From positions 21,057,561 through 21,121,560 of the forward strand of contig NC_088775.1 of assembly GCF_954871325.1 (NCBI RefSeq): DNA of 64,000 bases, read 5' to 3'. Shown piece by piece: positions 1 through 11,900 of the stretch (position 1 is the stretch's first letter; each line of letters starts with the position of its first letter). Source of the stretch: Gordionus sp. m RMFG-2023. Lineage: Eukaryota; Nematomorpha; Gordioida; Chordodea; Parachordodidae. The translations under genes were made by a program, and so were the position numbers. The notes beneath the pieces were generated by a model. The model was not told the origin of the DNA. It ran no database searches and saw only the letters and a program-made list of their open reading frames with translations.

Positions 1-1133
1 CATGAGTTTAATAACTCTCTTCTTCACCAGTCCTCGGGAATAGTTCCTTCAGTGACAATTTGATTTGCCAAATTCATTAACCATTCAATCCCTAAGTCAT
101 CAGAACCTTTAAACATCTCAGAGACCACCATCGTTAAACCCGATGTCTTCCCTTTTTTCATCTTTTTCACTGCTCTCTTAATTTCATCCTTGCCAAATTT
201 ACACCCTGGACCTTCTACCTTTGCACAACTAACATTATTATCCCATTCATTTTCTTCGTTCAAAAGTCCTTCCATGTAGATCTTCCAGGTGTTCTCAATA
301 CCATTACTATCAATTACCATTTTTCCTTCCATATTTTTCAAACATTTAACACCTACCACATCTTGCCTTTTTTTGCCATCTGCTTTGCCATTCGAACCAC
401 ATTTCCTATTCCTTCAGCGCATTCCATTTCTTTAGCAAACTCCTGCCTTTTTTCTTCTTGCGCCTTCGTTATTAATTTCTTAGCATTTCTTTTCGCCATC
501 TTGTAATATCGTTATCATTATTTTCTTTACTATTATACAATTCTTTGAAGCACCTCCGTTTCTTATCCACAGCTTTTTCTACCTCCGGGTTCTCCCACCA
601 ACTCTCCTTATGTCTAGGCGGTTCTTTTGCCCATCCACATACCTCCTCAGTTGTCATTACCCAAGCTTTCTTGATGGCTTCCCACTTATCATTTACCCCA
701 GATGGCCCTCCGCCTCTTTCGCCAATCTTTCGTTTAGTGATCCTGGTGCCTTTAAAGGATCTCCTATAACTAGTCGAAGATGATTAATACATTCCTCTCC
801 CGATATCACTTTCACATTTTTTACTATACATCTATCACATCTCCTTAATAACAAATAATCCACCGCACTTTTGGTACTACCTGCCTTATAAGTCACAAGC
901 TTTTCTGATTATTTCTTAAACATTGTATTACAGACAATCATATCCATAGCATCACTAAAATCTTAAAACCTCTCCCCTTCCAGATTCCTCATGCCGTAAC
1001 TGTACCCTCCATGTACTCCTTCAAAACCTTCATTACTCGCTCCATGTTCATTCAGATCACCAGCCAGGATAATCCCCTTTTCATTTGCCAGTCTCGATGT
1101 CACCCCCAATAGACTGTCCCAAAATATATCTTT
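1..1133 (-). mobile_element. RTE-like LINE, central part (continues past left edge)
   Basis: Minus-strand fragments of a non-LTR retrotransposon. From 1,133 downward: endonuclease with ILAGDLNEHG (about 1,040-1,080), DFSDAMDMIVCNTMFKK and a VDYLLLRRCDR segment (693-896); then the endonuclease-RT linker (472-657, WWENPEVEKAVDKKRRCFKE) and the N-terminal RT region (24-359, WKIYMEGLLNEENEWDN then VKKMKKGKTSG). Several stops and frameshifts interrupt it. The same family recurs on the plus strand at 34,560-37,190. The 5' side is cut by the pogo-like sequence that begins near 1,134. Confidence 0.8.
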
Positions 1134-2010
1134 CAATGATGAGAAATCTCATGAAAAGAATAAATAAATTTCATTAAGCCTCTAAAGGAATAGAATATAA
1201 TTTTACTTTAATAATTGCATATTAAATTAAAATCTAGTAATTAAATGCTCTTATTTACCTTTTTTTGGTAAGTCCATAAAAAATTTTTAGAGGATTTTAA
1301 TATATAATTAGCTTCTTTATCTTCCTCCACTTTGTTAAAAACACATTTGTGATTTGAATATCCCATTATGGGTATTAAATTATTTTCATTTTTCCTCTTA
1401 TTTGATAAATATCTTGCTATATTAGATTTTGGAATGCCTAAAAAATATATATAATAATATAAATAATCTTACCTGTAAGTAATGATAACTTTCTGATTGA
1501 GGCTGTTGGATATAAAATTAAGGCGTTTTGATAATCTTCTGTACAAAAGATTTTTCTTTCCTTTTTATTGTAATTCCGCATCACTAGTAAATGATAAAAT
1601 GAGATAAAATGCCGTGTCCCAACTACACTATTACCAACTATGACCGAGCCCACTAACTTTATAAATATCATCCAAGATTATATTAATTCATGTTTATTGA
1701 TTCTGAAAGTTTGCCAGATTAGAAAATAGGGTTTTAACTTTCCTAAAATTATTTATTATGATTTTTAAAGCTTTATTTATAAATATAAACGATAAAGTTT
1801 GCAAATATTTTTTATTACTTTTGGTATGGCAAAACATATTTTCTTCTGTAAAAATTAAAATACTAAATATTTTTCAAAAATTTTTTAGCCAATCATGTAT
1901 GACGTAATTATCTATGTTAGGCTCAAATTTGCAGTCTTATAAAATAATAGCTCAAATTATAATTAGAGTGTCCTAACTTTCCTCTGTACTCAATGTACCC
2001 CGGTCTCCCC
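1134..2010 (-). mobile_element. pogo-like transposon, 5' end, inverted partial copy
   Basis: A partial copy of the element at 2,278-7,375 in opposite orientation. Its outer tip is at 2,010 (GGGGAGACCGGGGTAC on the minus strand, next to TA) and it carries the first transposase exon (minus, 1,438-1,671, starting IFIKLVGSVIVGNSVVGTRH and including a helix-turn-helix start MRNYNKKERKIFC). It stops at about 1,134, matching about 3,156 in the full copy, so the two form a head-to-head pair. Confidence 0.8.
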
Positions 2011-2012
2011 TA

Positions 2013-2275
2013 CATATTAAAATTTTATATATAAAAAAAACTATTTTCAGTGAATATTCAAATTTATATACACAAAATTTTAAATAAATGCAAATCAAAA
2101 TAATGCAATCACTACATAAATAAAATATAAAACTGAATGAAAAATGTTTGGTTCCCTTCAGTATTTGAGTTTTAACTAAAGATTTTCAATTTTGTCATGT
2201 ATACCTTATATGGTTATCATAAAAAGACACTGCAAATTCAAATAACCTTATCTTCATTGATCAGTAAAATCAATA
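2013..2275. other. spacer between two pogo-like termini
   Basis: 263 bp of AT-rich sequence between the two inward-facing pogo-like ends. No coding potential or recognised repeat. Confidence 0.4.
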
Positions 2276-3159
2276 TAGGGGAGACAGGGGTACATTGAGT
2301 ATAGGGGAAAGTTAGGACACTCTAATTATAGTTTGAGCTATTATTTTATAAGAGTAGAAATTTGAGCCTAACATAGGTAATTACGTCATACATGATTGGC
2401 TAAAAAAGATTTGAAAAATATTTAGTATTTTATACAGAAGAAAATATGTTTTAGCATACCAAAAGTAATAAAAAATATTTGCAAACTTTATCGTTTATAT
2501 TTATAAATAAAGCTTTAAAAATCATAATAAATAATTTTAGGAAAGTTAAAACCCTATTTTCTAATCTGGCAAACTTTCAGAATCAATAAACATGAATTAA
2601 TATAATCTTGGATGATATTTATAAAGTTAGTGGGCTCGGTCATAGTTGGTAATAGTGTAGTTGGGACACGGCATTTTAGCTCATTTTATCATTTACTAGT
2701 GATGCGGAATTACAATAAAAAGGAAAGAAAAATCTTTTGTACAGAAGATTATCAAAACGCCTTAATTTTATATCCAACAGCCTCAATCAGAAAGTTATCA
2801 TTACTTACAGGTAAGATTATTTATATTATTATATATATTTTATATATTATTTAGGCATTCCAAAATCTAATATAGCAAGATATTTATCAAATAAGAGGAA
2901 AAATGAAAATAATGTAATACCCATAATGGGATATTCAAATCACAAATGTGTTTTTAATAAAGTGGAGGAAGATAAAATAGCTAATTATATATTAAAATCC
3001 TCTAAAAATTTTTATGGGACTTACAAAAAAAAAAGGTAAATAAGAGCATTTAATTACTAGATTTTAATTTAATATGCAATTATTAAAGTTAAATTATATT
3101 CTATTCCTTTAGAGGCTTAATGAAATTTATTTATTCTTTTCATGAGATTTCTCATCATT

Positions 3160-3570
3160 TAAAATAATATCATTATTAACAATACTAAATAATTCATTAT
3201 TCACAATACCAAATGATTCTTTATTCACAATACTAAATTATACATTATTCATAATGCTAAATTAATAATAAAATTATAAAATTGTTAATGTTAATAAGAA
3301 TATCATTATAATTATTAATTTAGCATAGTGAATCATGAATTATTTAGGATTGTGAATAATATATTATTAAGTGTTGTGAATAAAGAATCATTTAGTATTG
3401 TTAATAATGAATCATTTAAAATTATTAATTTAGCATTGTGAATAATGAATCATTTGGTATTGTGAATAATCAATCATTTAAAATATTCATTTTCATACTT
3501 AAAATTTATTAACTTGTTTCTCATAATTTAAATGAATATCCTTAATCACAATATTAAATTAATAATAAAA
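3160..3570. repeat. AT-rich irregular repeats around TTCACAATACTAAATGATTC
   Basis: Many direct and inverted variants of a roughly 20-bp unit (CACAATACTAAATGATTC, and its complement) in the long intron of the pogo-like element. No coding content. Confidence 0.5.
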
Positions 3571-3609
3571 TGTTCATTTCATACTTAAATTTTCTTAACT
3601 TGTTTATAG

Positions 3610-5393
3610 CAGTGACGAAGCGTCAAGTTTACTACTAGGGAAGCAATCAAAAAAAAAATTTTATTTTTATTTTAGTCAAACTCAAACCATAAAAACATTA
3701 GGATTTACAAATAAGTGGTATTCGTCTTTGTTTTTGAGTAAAATGATCAAGTATTGCATTATAAAAGTTATCGCTAGATTTTAAATTTTTTACTAATTTT
3801 TTTTCAATCGAAATCAAAGATAGATTCGATAATTGATTTTGGGTCATCCTGTTTCTGCAATAAGATTTGATTCTTTTTAAAGATGAAAAACTCCGTTCTG
3901 CACATGCTGTTGTTGAAGCCAAAGTTAAGATGAATTTACATAATTTAAAAAACTTTAAAACTTTTCATCAAATTGGTGCATATTAAAAATTCAAGTATTT
4001 CATTAACATTCTTTTTCTTTCTAAATTGAACATCCCAAAACACTACCTTTAATTAGGTTTCCAGCTTGTGTATGTCAAAAAATTGAGAATAAGTGTCATT
4101 TAAATTATCTAATAAATATTTTGGGTAATTAATTATTTGGAATTTACTAATATCTAACAATTCGGCGAATTTTATATTTTTGGTGTAAGAAATATGAAAT
4201 AGAATTAATCAAATCATTTAGAATATTGCTTGATAGTCCAATAAAAACTGCTCTATTTCTAAATGATGTTTCAATAGTAAATTTTGTTCCGCGAGCAAAT
4301 AAATTAATACAATATAATTTCCTCTTCATCATCACCATGGAATACGAGCTCCTGAATTCCAAGAAAACATATAGAGTTAGTTGATCGATATTTTGAATAT
4401 TTCTCTATTTGATTTGACTTTAGAATTATGCTGTTCGATTGATATTTTGCGCATCGAATTTATCATATTTTCATTACGATTTTGGCCGAATGTTTTTAAT
4501 TGAATCATCGACTGCAAATGAGCGGTTAATTCTTTGCCGTTTAACTGCCTTTGAAAAATTATTCATATCCGAAAATCCTTTATCATTCCAAACATATTTT
4601 TCCTTTGGGAATAATAGGCATGACCAACAATATAGAGAATTATAAAATTTACATCCAGTGAGCCATTAATATTTTTCATATTTATCGATAGAAAAATTAT
4701 GGATGCAAGTTTTTCTTTTTTAAGTTTTATAAAATTGGTTTTGGTCTTTCTTTTTCAATAATCAATTTTTTCGCATCAAAATTTCTTGAGCTAAATGATG
4801 TTAATAAATTCTCAATAATACAATTATAATTATTAAACATTAATTAAGGATTTTAAAAACGAAAATTTTTTTATTTTAATAAAGTAAGGAAAAAAAATAT
4901 TATATAAAAAAATTTCTTTCTCTTTTATTTATTAAATAAGCATTTTTTTATTTGCTTCCCCAATGCTTATTTTTTAAAGGTAAAATTATACAATACCATG
5001 GCATGATTTTCTCTTTATTTAATAAAAAAAATAAGCAATATTAAATTTGCTTCCCTCATGTATATTTTTTTTTCGTAGTAAAAATAATAGTAAATTTTTT
5101 AACGTAGTAAAAATAATAGTAACATTTATAACGTAGTAAAAATAATAGTATTTCTTAATATAGAAAAATAATATCATTTTTTTAGCGTTATAAAAATTAT
5201 ATTAATCTTTTTAACGTTATAAAAATTATATTAATCTTTTTAACGTTATAAGAATTATATTAATTTTTTTAACGAAGTCAGATTAGTTTATTAAGCATAG
5301 TACAAAGATTATATTAAGTCTATTTAAAATTTTTGCAAGAAAAATTTCAAGGGAAGCAATGCTTCCCTTGCTTCTATGGACGCTTCGTCACTG
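3610..5393 (-). mobile_element. hAT transposon with TTF-type finger, inserted in the pogo-like element
   Basis: Terminal inverted repeats CAGTGACGAAGCGTC / GACGCTTCGTCACTG with an exact 8-bp target duplication GTTTATAG (3,602-3,609 and 5,394-5,401). The minus-strand transposase remnant begins with a TTF-like finger at about 4,440-4,660 (NSLYCWSCLLFPKEKYVW, GFSDMNNFSKA) and ends with the hAT dimerisation helix at 3,698-3,922 (ACAERSFSSLKRIKSYCRN, NLSLISIE). The middle is largely deleted or scrambled, so it is non-autonomous now. It also holds a short inner inverted repeat of AAGGGAAGCAA near both ends. Confidence 0.9.
5055..5290. repeat. tandem repeat inside hAT element
   Basis: About seven imperfect copies of a 28-35 bp unit around AACGTAGTAAAAATAATAGT, near the hAT 5' end on the minus strand. 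This is a common subterminal position for repeats in hAT elements. Confidence 0.6.
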
Positions 5394-7377
5394 GTTTATA
5401 GATTCTCATTATGATAATTTTCTCAATTAAATGAACATTTTATTATTAATTTGAGAAATAGGATTATCAATGATATCATTGTGATAATCCTATTTTTCAC
5501 CATTAAAATTTTTTTTTATAAATCATTTAATTTATATATTATGTATTTTATTTAGGTTAAAGAATTGGCCTATCAATTAGCAATAAAATATAATAAAAAA
5601 ATTCCACCCAATTGGGACGAATTTAAAATGGCCGAAGATGATTGGTTTTCTGGATTTATGAAAAGACATCTACATATCTATACGAACTCCAGAAGCTACA
5701 AGCTTAGCTAGGGCCTCTGGTTTTAATAAATCTAGTGTAGATTTATTTTTTAGCCTTTACAGAGATATTCTTGATAAACATAAGATGCCACCATTCGCGA
5801 TATATAATATGGATGAAAATGGGCTAACAACAGTACAAAATCCTAGTAAAATAATAGCTCACAGAGGTCAAAAGCAAGTGGCAGCTATGACATCTGCTGA
5901 GAGAGGAACGCTTGTAACAATAGCTCTCGCTATTAATGCAGAAGAGATGGGCCTAATTGTTGTATAGGTCGCTCAAATGGGTCCGGCTGGATGCAAGAAG
6001 CTGAATTTATGGTATACTTAGAACATTTTGCAGATCATGCAAGGCCACTACCTGAAAGGCCTGTATTATTGATTATAGACAATCATAGTTCGCACCAATC
6101 TCTTGGTGCCATAGATTTTTGCTTAAAATCTGGTATTTTCTTATTCTCCTTACCTCCACACACCACTCATAAAATGCAAACCCTTGACAGGTGCATTTTT
6201 GGGCCATTAAAAAAATATTATAATAACTCTGTAGGCTACTGGATGCGCAGCAATCCAAATAAATTATTTAGTATTTATAACATTCCAAAAATAGCAAGAG
6301 ATATATTACCTCAAGCCCTAACTATTAAAAATATTATTAAATCATTTGAGTAATTCTAATATATTTGAAGAAATTGATTATTTACCCATAATTTTTAAAG
6401 ACATTAGTCAGACATCATTAGAAAAATCAACAACTGAACCCCCTGTAAATTTAGAAAATAATACCTTACTGGCCTCAGAGTCAGAGCCACAAGAGGCTAC
6501 AACTTCTCTAAATTATAATGATAATAGTCAATACAAACAAGATAATTTATTTGATATTGAGAATATATATCCACTTCCCGAAATTGTGAGAAATATAGAC
6601 AACAAAAGAACAAAAAAATCTGAAATATTTACATCTTCGCCTTATAAAAAGATACTATTATCAAATATAAATAAAAAAAAGTAGAGCTAAAATCTCAAAA
6701 AAACTTATATTACCTCTGGGTAATAACAAAAAGAATGAAAACAAAACAAAAAATATTAAAAAAATAAATGAAAATATTTGCATTTTATGTCACAAAAAAA
6801 TATAAAAAAATTATGAAAAAGAAGATTAGTACCAATGCATGGGTTGTAATGGATGGGCACAGGGAAGTTGTGCCAAATTTGATAATTTTATAATGTGCAA
6901 TAAATGTAATTAAATACTTATCTTTCACTATGTTTATGATTTAAAAAAAAATTTTTTTACATTGTTTTTTTTACAATTTTTTTTTCCACAAAATAAATTT
7001 CCTAAATTTTGCTAAAAAATTTTTTATATAGTTATTGATTATGAATTACAATATTATAAATAAAATCATATGTGTCATAGTCTCTAGTCTTACTGGATTA
7101 CTGATTTTAAATTTATTTAGACCTCTATTTCACGAGTGTCCCAACTATCACATATGTGTGTCCCAACGTACACAGAGTCTGTCATGGTTGGGACAAAAAA
7201 AATTTTTTTTTTAATTCAAATTTCTAAAAAAATATAATCTTCATAAAATATATATTATTTCAAATAGCCTATACTTATGGGATTCAGAAGATTTTTTAAT
7301 TATTCAGATTAGTCTATTAATATTAAAATTATTAAGGTTTGAACGAAAAGTGTCCCAACCGTCCCCGGTCCCCCCTA

Positions 7378-7846
7378 CATTGTTAATAATGGTATTATAT
7401 AAAGAAAAAATATTTGAATAATGATTTAAAGTTGATAATAATTTATTATGTTATATCGGATATAAAAGACACAATTTTTATAATTTAAAGGACTTTTTTA
7501 ATTTTTTTACTTTTTTACATATAATTTTAATTTTTACTTTTATTTTATATTTATTTTATTTTATTTTTCTTTTATTTTGATTATGTTTTCAAATTATATT
7601 TAATTATAGTTAATTATTAGTATTTAATAAAGATTTAGTATCAGATTTTAGTATTTAATTTTATTTTATTTTTTTAGGTTCCAACTTTTCTCAATATGGC
7701 AACTTTTCCATATGTGACAATTTATAAATAAAATATTATTGTTAGCTTTTAATATAATATCAAAGTTTTCATCACTAAGGCATCTTTTTATATTACAAAT
7801 TTTTAGTAAAACTAAAAGATCTTTCAACTGGTGAGCTTAGTGTAGT
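7378..7846. other. AT-rich intron or 3' sequence, nothing recognised
   Basis: Low-complexity T-rich DNA with no open frame longer than chance and no repeat I can name. Confidence 0.4.
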
Positions 7847-8236
7847 TAGTGATCTGCGGTCTAATTTTTCAAGCCCGGCCCGAAATTTTTTTAGAAAGTT
7901 TTGCTGGCTCGGCCCGAGCCCGATTTTTTTAAAAAAATTTACCGGCCCGGCCCGAATTTATTTAAATATAAAAATTAATTTTAATAATAACTCAAAATAA
8001 AAGATATATGTTATATGGCGTCTAGTTTCTATAAATAAAATCAAATATTTTTATTCTATATAAAAAATTCAACATAAAATTAATAAATTTAGATATATTT
8101 AAAAAAAATTCCAAGGCCCGACCCGATCCGGCCTAATTTTTTTAAAAATATTAGGCACGACCTAGCCCGAACTCAATTTTTTTCAAAAAAATAGGCCCAA
8201 CCCGAACGAGTTGGGGCTTACTTTTGTAGATCTCTA
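7847..8236. mobile_element. short hAT-type element rich in GGCCCGG
   Basis: 390 bp with ends TAGTGATCTGC and TAGATCTCTA, and an 8-bp target duplication AGTGTAGT / AGCGTAGT (one mismatch). Inside, GGCCCGGCCCG blocks alternate with A/T runs, as in the related copies at 36,494, 40,624 and 45,718. No coding capacity. Confidence 0.72.
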
Positions 8237-8833
8237 AGCGTAGTATTATTACTTTATGAGGAACACCTTTTAATATTTAAATATAGTAAAATCACGACAC
8301 TCCTTTTTTAAAATAAACATACAAACACACAGTTTGATGGGTGTTAAAATTTATATTATCCATATCTTTTTTTACTGCAATTTTATCTCAAGTAACATTT
8401 GTATAGCGTGCAAATTCTTACTTTTTCCTTAAATTTTTATATTCTAGAAAGGTAAAATATATAAAAGCAGAAAAAAGTTTAAAAAATGAAGTCAATCATG
8501 TTTGAAAATTTGTTATTGTGGTGGTGATTATTTCTTATTCATCAACATCAATAATATTAATCCTTTTTACAAAAAATAAGATTAAATTTAATATTTTTGA
8601 TAAAATAAAATATAGAAAATGTATCTATTAATAAATACAGTTTATAATATATCTAGACACCGATATATGTATCAGATAAGATACAAATACAATATTTTTG
8701 CATATAAGTACTTTAACTCTAATAGAGTGCCTCAACCACTTTGCTACCCGTAAAACCTACAACACTATCAACCCTATGTACTCTCCTATAATCGCTATTA
8801 TTATAGAAATATAAATGTAAGTCAAAATTTAAC
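8237..8833. other. AT-rich sequence after exon 12
   Basis: Presumed intron of the host gene. I looked for the family's RPWY-type continuation and did not find it. Confidence 0.4.
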
Positions 8834-8989
8834 TTGAGAGGTTCTAGACTTCTGACGACTTGCATGGCCGGATATACCCGGGTAACCCCACTGAATGTAC
8901 TAATAAATGTTGACGTTATTATATTTTGGATATCTGTATCACGTGCTTTCCATACATTCTCCATCTTAGATGTTAAAGCTATATCGGAT
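8834..8989 (-). CDS. exon 12: start of second Cache
   Basis: About residues 750-801. Acceptor TTCTAACAG|ATCCGA closes a Lys codon in phase. SDIALTSKMENVWKARDTDI, then FISTFSGVTRVYPAM, parallels the CACHD1 second Cache (EWM...RRYIATPNGVLRIYPG). The 3' boundary is uncertain: I placed it at CTCAA|GTTAAA, but the frame stays open to about 8,719. The expected RPWY-type continuation is not visible down to position 1, so later exons lie outside the window or in unrecognised sequence. Confidence 0.75.
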
Positions 8990-11900
8990 CTGTTAGAAAA
9001 ATTTAAAATAGTTATTTTAAAATTATTATATTATTCGAAAATTAGAAAACTAAATTAAGAACATAATTGTAGTTTTGTAATTAGAATGATTAAATATTAA
9101 AATTTTAATATATATAAATAAAGGTATTATAAACTTGATATAAGGCTTAATTATTCCACTGTCTGAAGTGCAAGGTTCGGTTTGATGAGGAGTATTTAAA
9201 ATTATATGCAATGTTTCTAAAGATGGGTTATTGTGAAACATATATTCTTCGGGAGAGCAAAAAGCCTTGGGTGACAAATGAATAGCGGAGTAATTGTAAG
9301 ATAACAAATCTAGTTTGTTTATAAAAATGTATATAGAAAATATTATTTAAAATGTAGAAATTTTTATTACAAGAAGATATTTCATTCTGGCATAATATAA
9401 ATAAATAATCCTAAAAAAGCGTCAATCAAATTTCTTTTAAAAAATATTTGTCCAATGATAATCATCATAGCAATTTTAAGCGAATAGCAATTCCCATGTG
9501 ATTTATAATATGGCGCATATACTCAAATGCATAACTACCATCATTCCAAAGGTATGTGATGCTATATGGAAAACTTTAAAAGATATCCAGTTCCAGAGAA
9601 CATTGTGAAAAGGTATTAAATTTAGATATTAATATAATTTTAGATTGCACAAGAATATTTTGAGAAACATGGATTTCCAAACTGCCTTGGCTTATTAGAT
9701 GGCAAGCACATAAAAATAAAAAGTCCTGCAAAATCTGGAACCTATTTTTACAATTATAGATCTTTTAAATCAATTGCTTAGTTTAGCTGATAGAAATTAC
9801 AAATTTATATATATAGATGTGATGGTGGCACTTTCAGAAATAGTGGTTTATATCAAAGTAAAATTTTAATATTAATATATAATTTTTAATTATTTTAGAG
9901 TTAGAAAATCTTACATTTTAGATTACATAATAATATTTTGAGAAACATGGATTTCCAAACTGCCTTGGTTCATTAGATGGTAAGCACATAAAAATAAAAA
10001 GTCCTGCAAAATCTGGAATCCATTTCAATTATAGATCTTTTAAATCAAATGCTTGGTTTAGCTGATAGCAATTGCAAATTTATATATATAGGTGTGATGG
10101 TGGCACTTTCAGAAATAGTAGTTTATATCAAAGTAAATTTTTAATATAATGAATAATTTTTAATTATTTTAGAGTTAGAAAATCACACACTTTTTATTCC
10201 TTCTCCTAAATTTGCCAATTAATATCATTGTTCCATATGTAATTATATGAAAAATATCAGTCCAGAAGAAAAACTAGAATGTGCATTGAATTGAATACAC
10301 ACCTACTATTATACCTATTCCTGAATATTTAGAGATCAGTAGAACTTTAAATGCATCAAGTACTAATTCAAGAGGAGATTTACTTAAATACTATTTTAAT
10401 TCTTGAATTTATGTATAATTTAAAATTTTATAACATTATATTGGGGAATCAGAATTTTCTCCTTTATTTGATGGTGGATGAATCAGAAATTTTCTATCTT
10501 ATGACTTGTTATTTAAAAATTTATATTTTTTGGGGTTATTCTAATTTTCCATTATTTTTATAAAATATGTTAATGAAGTATATATTTAGTAATTTTAATT
10601 TATGTGCACAATTAAAAAATCCTTTAAACTAAATTTTTATTCATTTGTATTTGTAATTTATAATTTAAAATTTTATTCTTGCTAGATGAGAGTTTTGTGT
10701 TACCAAGGTGTGCTTTGTACCTTCTATTTAGTGTTGTTAAATGGCTCGTTTTGAGCCGATTTTTAAAAACGGCTAACTAACCAGATAAATATTACGCAAG
10801 CCTGAAAATTTTGTTCATAGAAGGAACAAAGGTCTAGACATATATTATTAAAATCTCGAGGCTGAGACAATATTTTTCTGGCTAAAATATAGAGTTAGCC
10901 GTTTTTAAAAATCGGCTCAAAATGAGCCGTTTAACAACACTACTTCTATTATTAAAAACCCTTAAGGAATGATCCATTCCATATTTAATTTTATACAACT
11001 AACTATCTTTTAATTAGATAATTTTTATGCATAAGTAAATATTTACATCTCTCTTATCTTTTCTAAAAATTTGGCCTTTCTACATGCATTCCATAGTGTT
11101 GTATATTTTCTCATAACTTCATAATTGTAGAATGTATGTTATTCATAACTTATTATAACATTTTTGATTAAATGTATAACCTTTTTATTTTACTTATATA
11201 TAATTTGACTATGATTGAAGTTAACTTCCTATTATTTGTTAACTTAGAATATCTTGTTATTTTTTCTATTGTAATTTAATGACAATGTCTTATATTTAAT
11301 TTTATATTTAGTAACTAGGTAATAAATCATTTGGAAGGGTGGTGGTTTGTATAAAATTTAAATTAGGATGAACATATTTTCAGCATGGTACTTTAATATG
11401 TATTCATGAATTTCATATAAATAAATGATAGGTATATCAGATATTTCCCCTTCATTTGATGATAATTTTGAATTTTCCCAATATAAAATGGCAAAAAAAA
11501 TGTACATATTAGACAGATTTAATTCTTGTAAACCTCTTACATCAGAACTATTTTCTAGATCCAAGGAAAAAATATATTATTCTGGGTTTTCCTGGGCTTG
11601 GGAAATATTTATTACAATTAATATGGGCTTGGACGTAGCTTGGGAAACATATTTCAAAATTAATATATTCCTGAAAATTTTTTAATTTTAAATATGGGCT
11701 AGAAATTGGCCTGAAAATTTCTTCTAAAAATAGGGCTAGGCCGGATCAAAAACCAAGGCCCATGCAACTTTCATATTCTGATTGTATTTTTAAATGCATT
11801 GTGACTTTTTATATATTTTATTACAGTTCTCAACTATCAAAATTATTATGGTCTTTGGCGGGTTTGAGAAAATTTTCCTAAGTGTGTGGACTGGCATAGG

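Larger units (their letters stand above)
2612..6943 (+). pseudogene. pogo-like transposase (DDD type) with C-terminal zinc finger
   Basis: Exon a (2,612 to about 2,810) and exon b (about 2,855-3,034, GIPKSNIARYLSNKRKN) form the DNA-binding part; exon c starts near 5,556 (VKELAYQLAIKYNKKIPPNW). Catalytic Asp residues lie in YNMDENGL (about 5,810), LLIIDNHSSH (about 6,075) and TLDRCIFGPLKKYY (about 6,185), the D-D-D pattern of pogo transposases. There are frameshifts near 5,690 and 5,960, with a likely short deletion at the latter. After a Ser/Thr/Glu-rich linker (6,346-6,684) comes a decayed Cys-rich finger (ICILCHKK..., then CMGCNGWAQGSCAKF, CNKC). Family known to bind DNA and cut at TA; a relic here. 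Confidence 0.82.
2278..7375 (+). mobile_element. pogo-like DNA transposon (full length, degenerate, carrying a hAT insertion)
   Basis: Bounded by TA duplications (2,276-2,277 and 7,376-7,377) and inverted ends GGGGAGACAGGGG and, on the other strand, GGGGGGACCGGGGAC. It encodes a DDE_1/CENP-B-type transposase on the plus strand with apparent introns (44-bp intron at about 2,811-2,854; a second from about 3,035 to 5,555). Without the 1.78-kb hAT insert it would be about 3.3 kb. The reading frame is interrupted, so it is not active. Confidence 0.85.

Noticed and set aside
8719-8833. Continuation of the exon 12 frame (YFYNNSDYRRVHRVDSVVGF)
   Set aside because: It does not match the family after the RVYP segment and a donor at CTCAA|GTTAAA precedes it; left out of the exon, though I am not certain.
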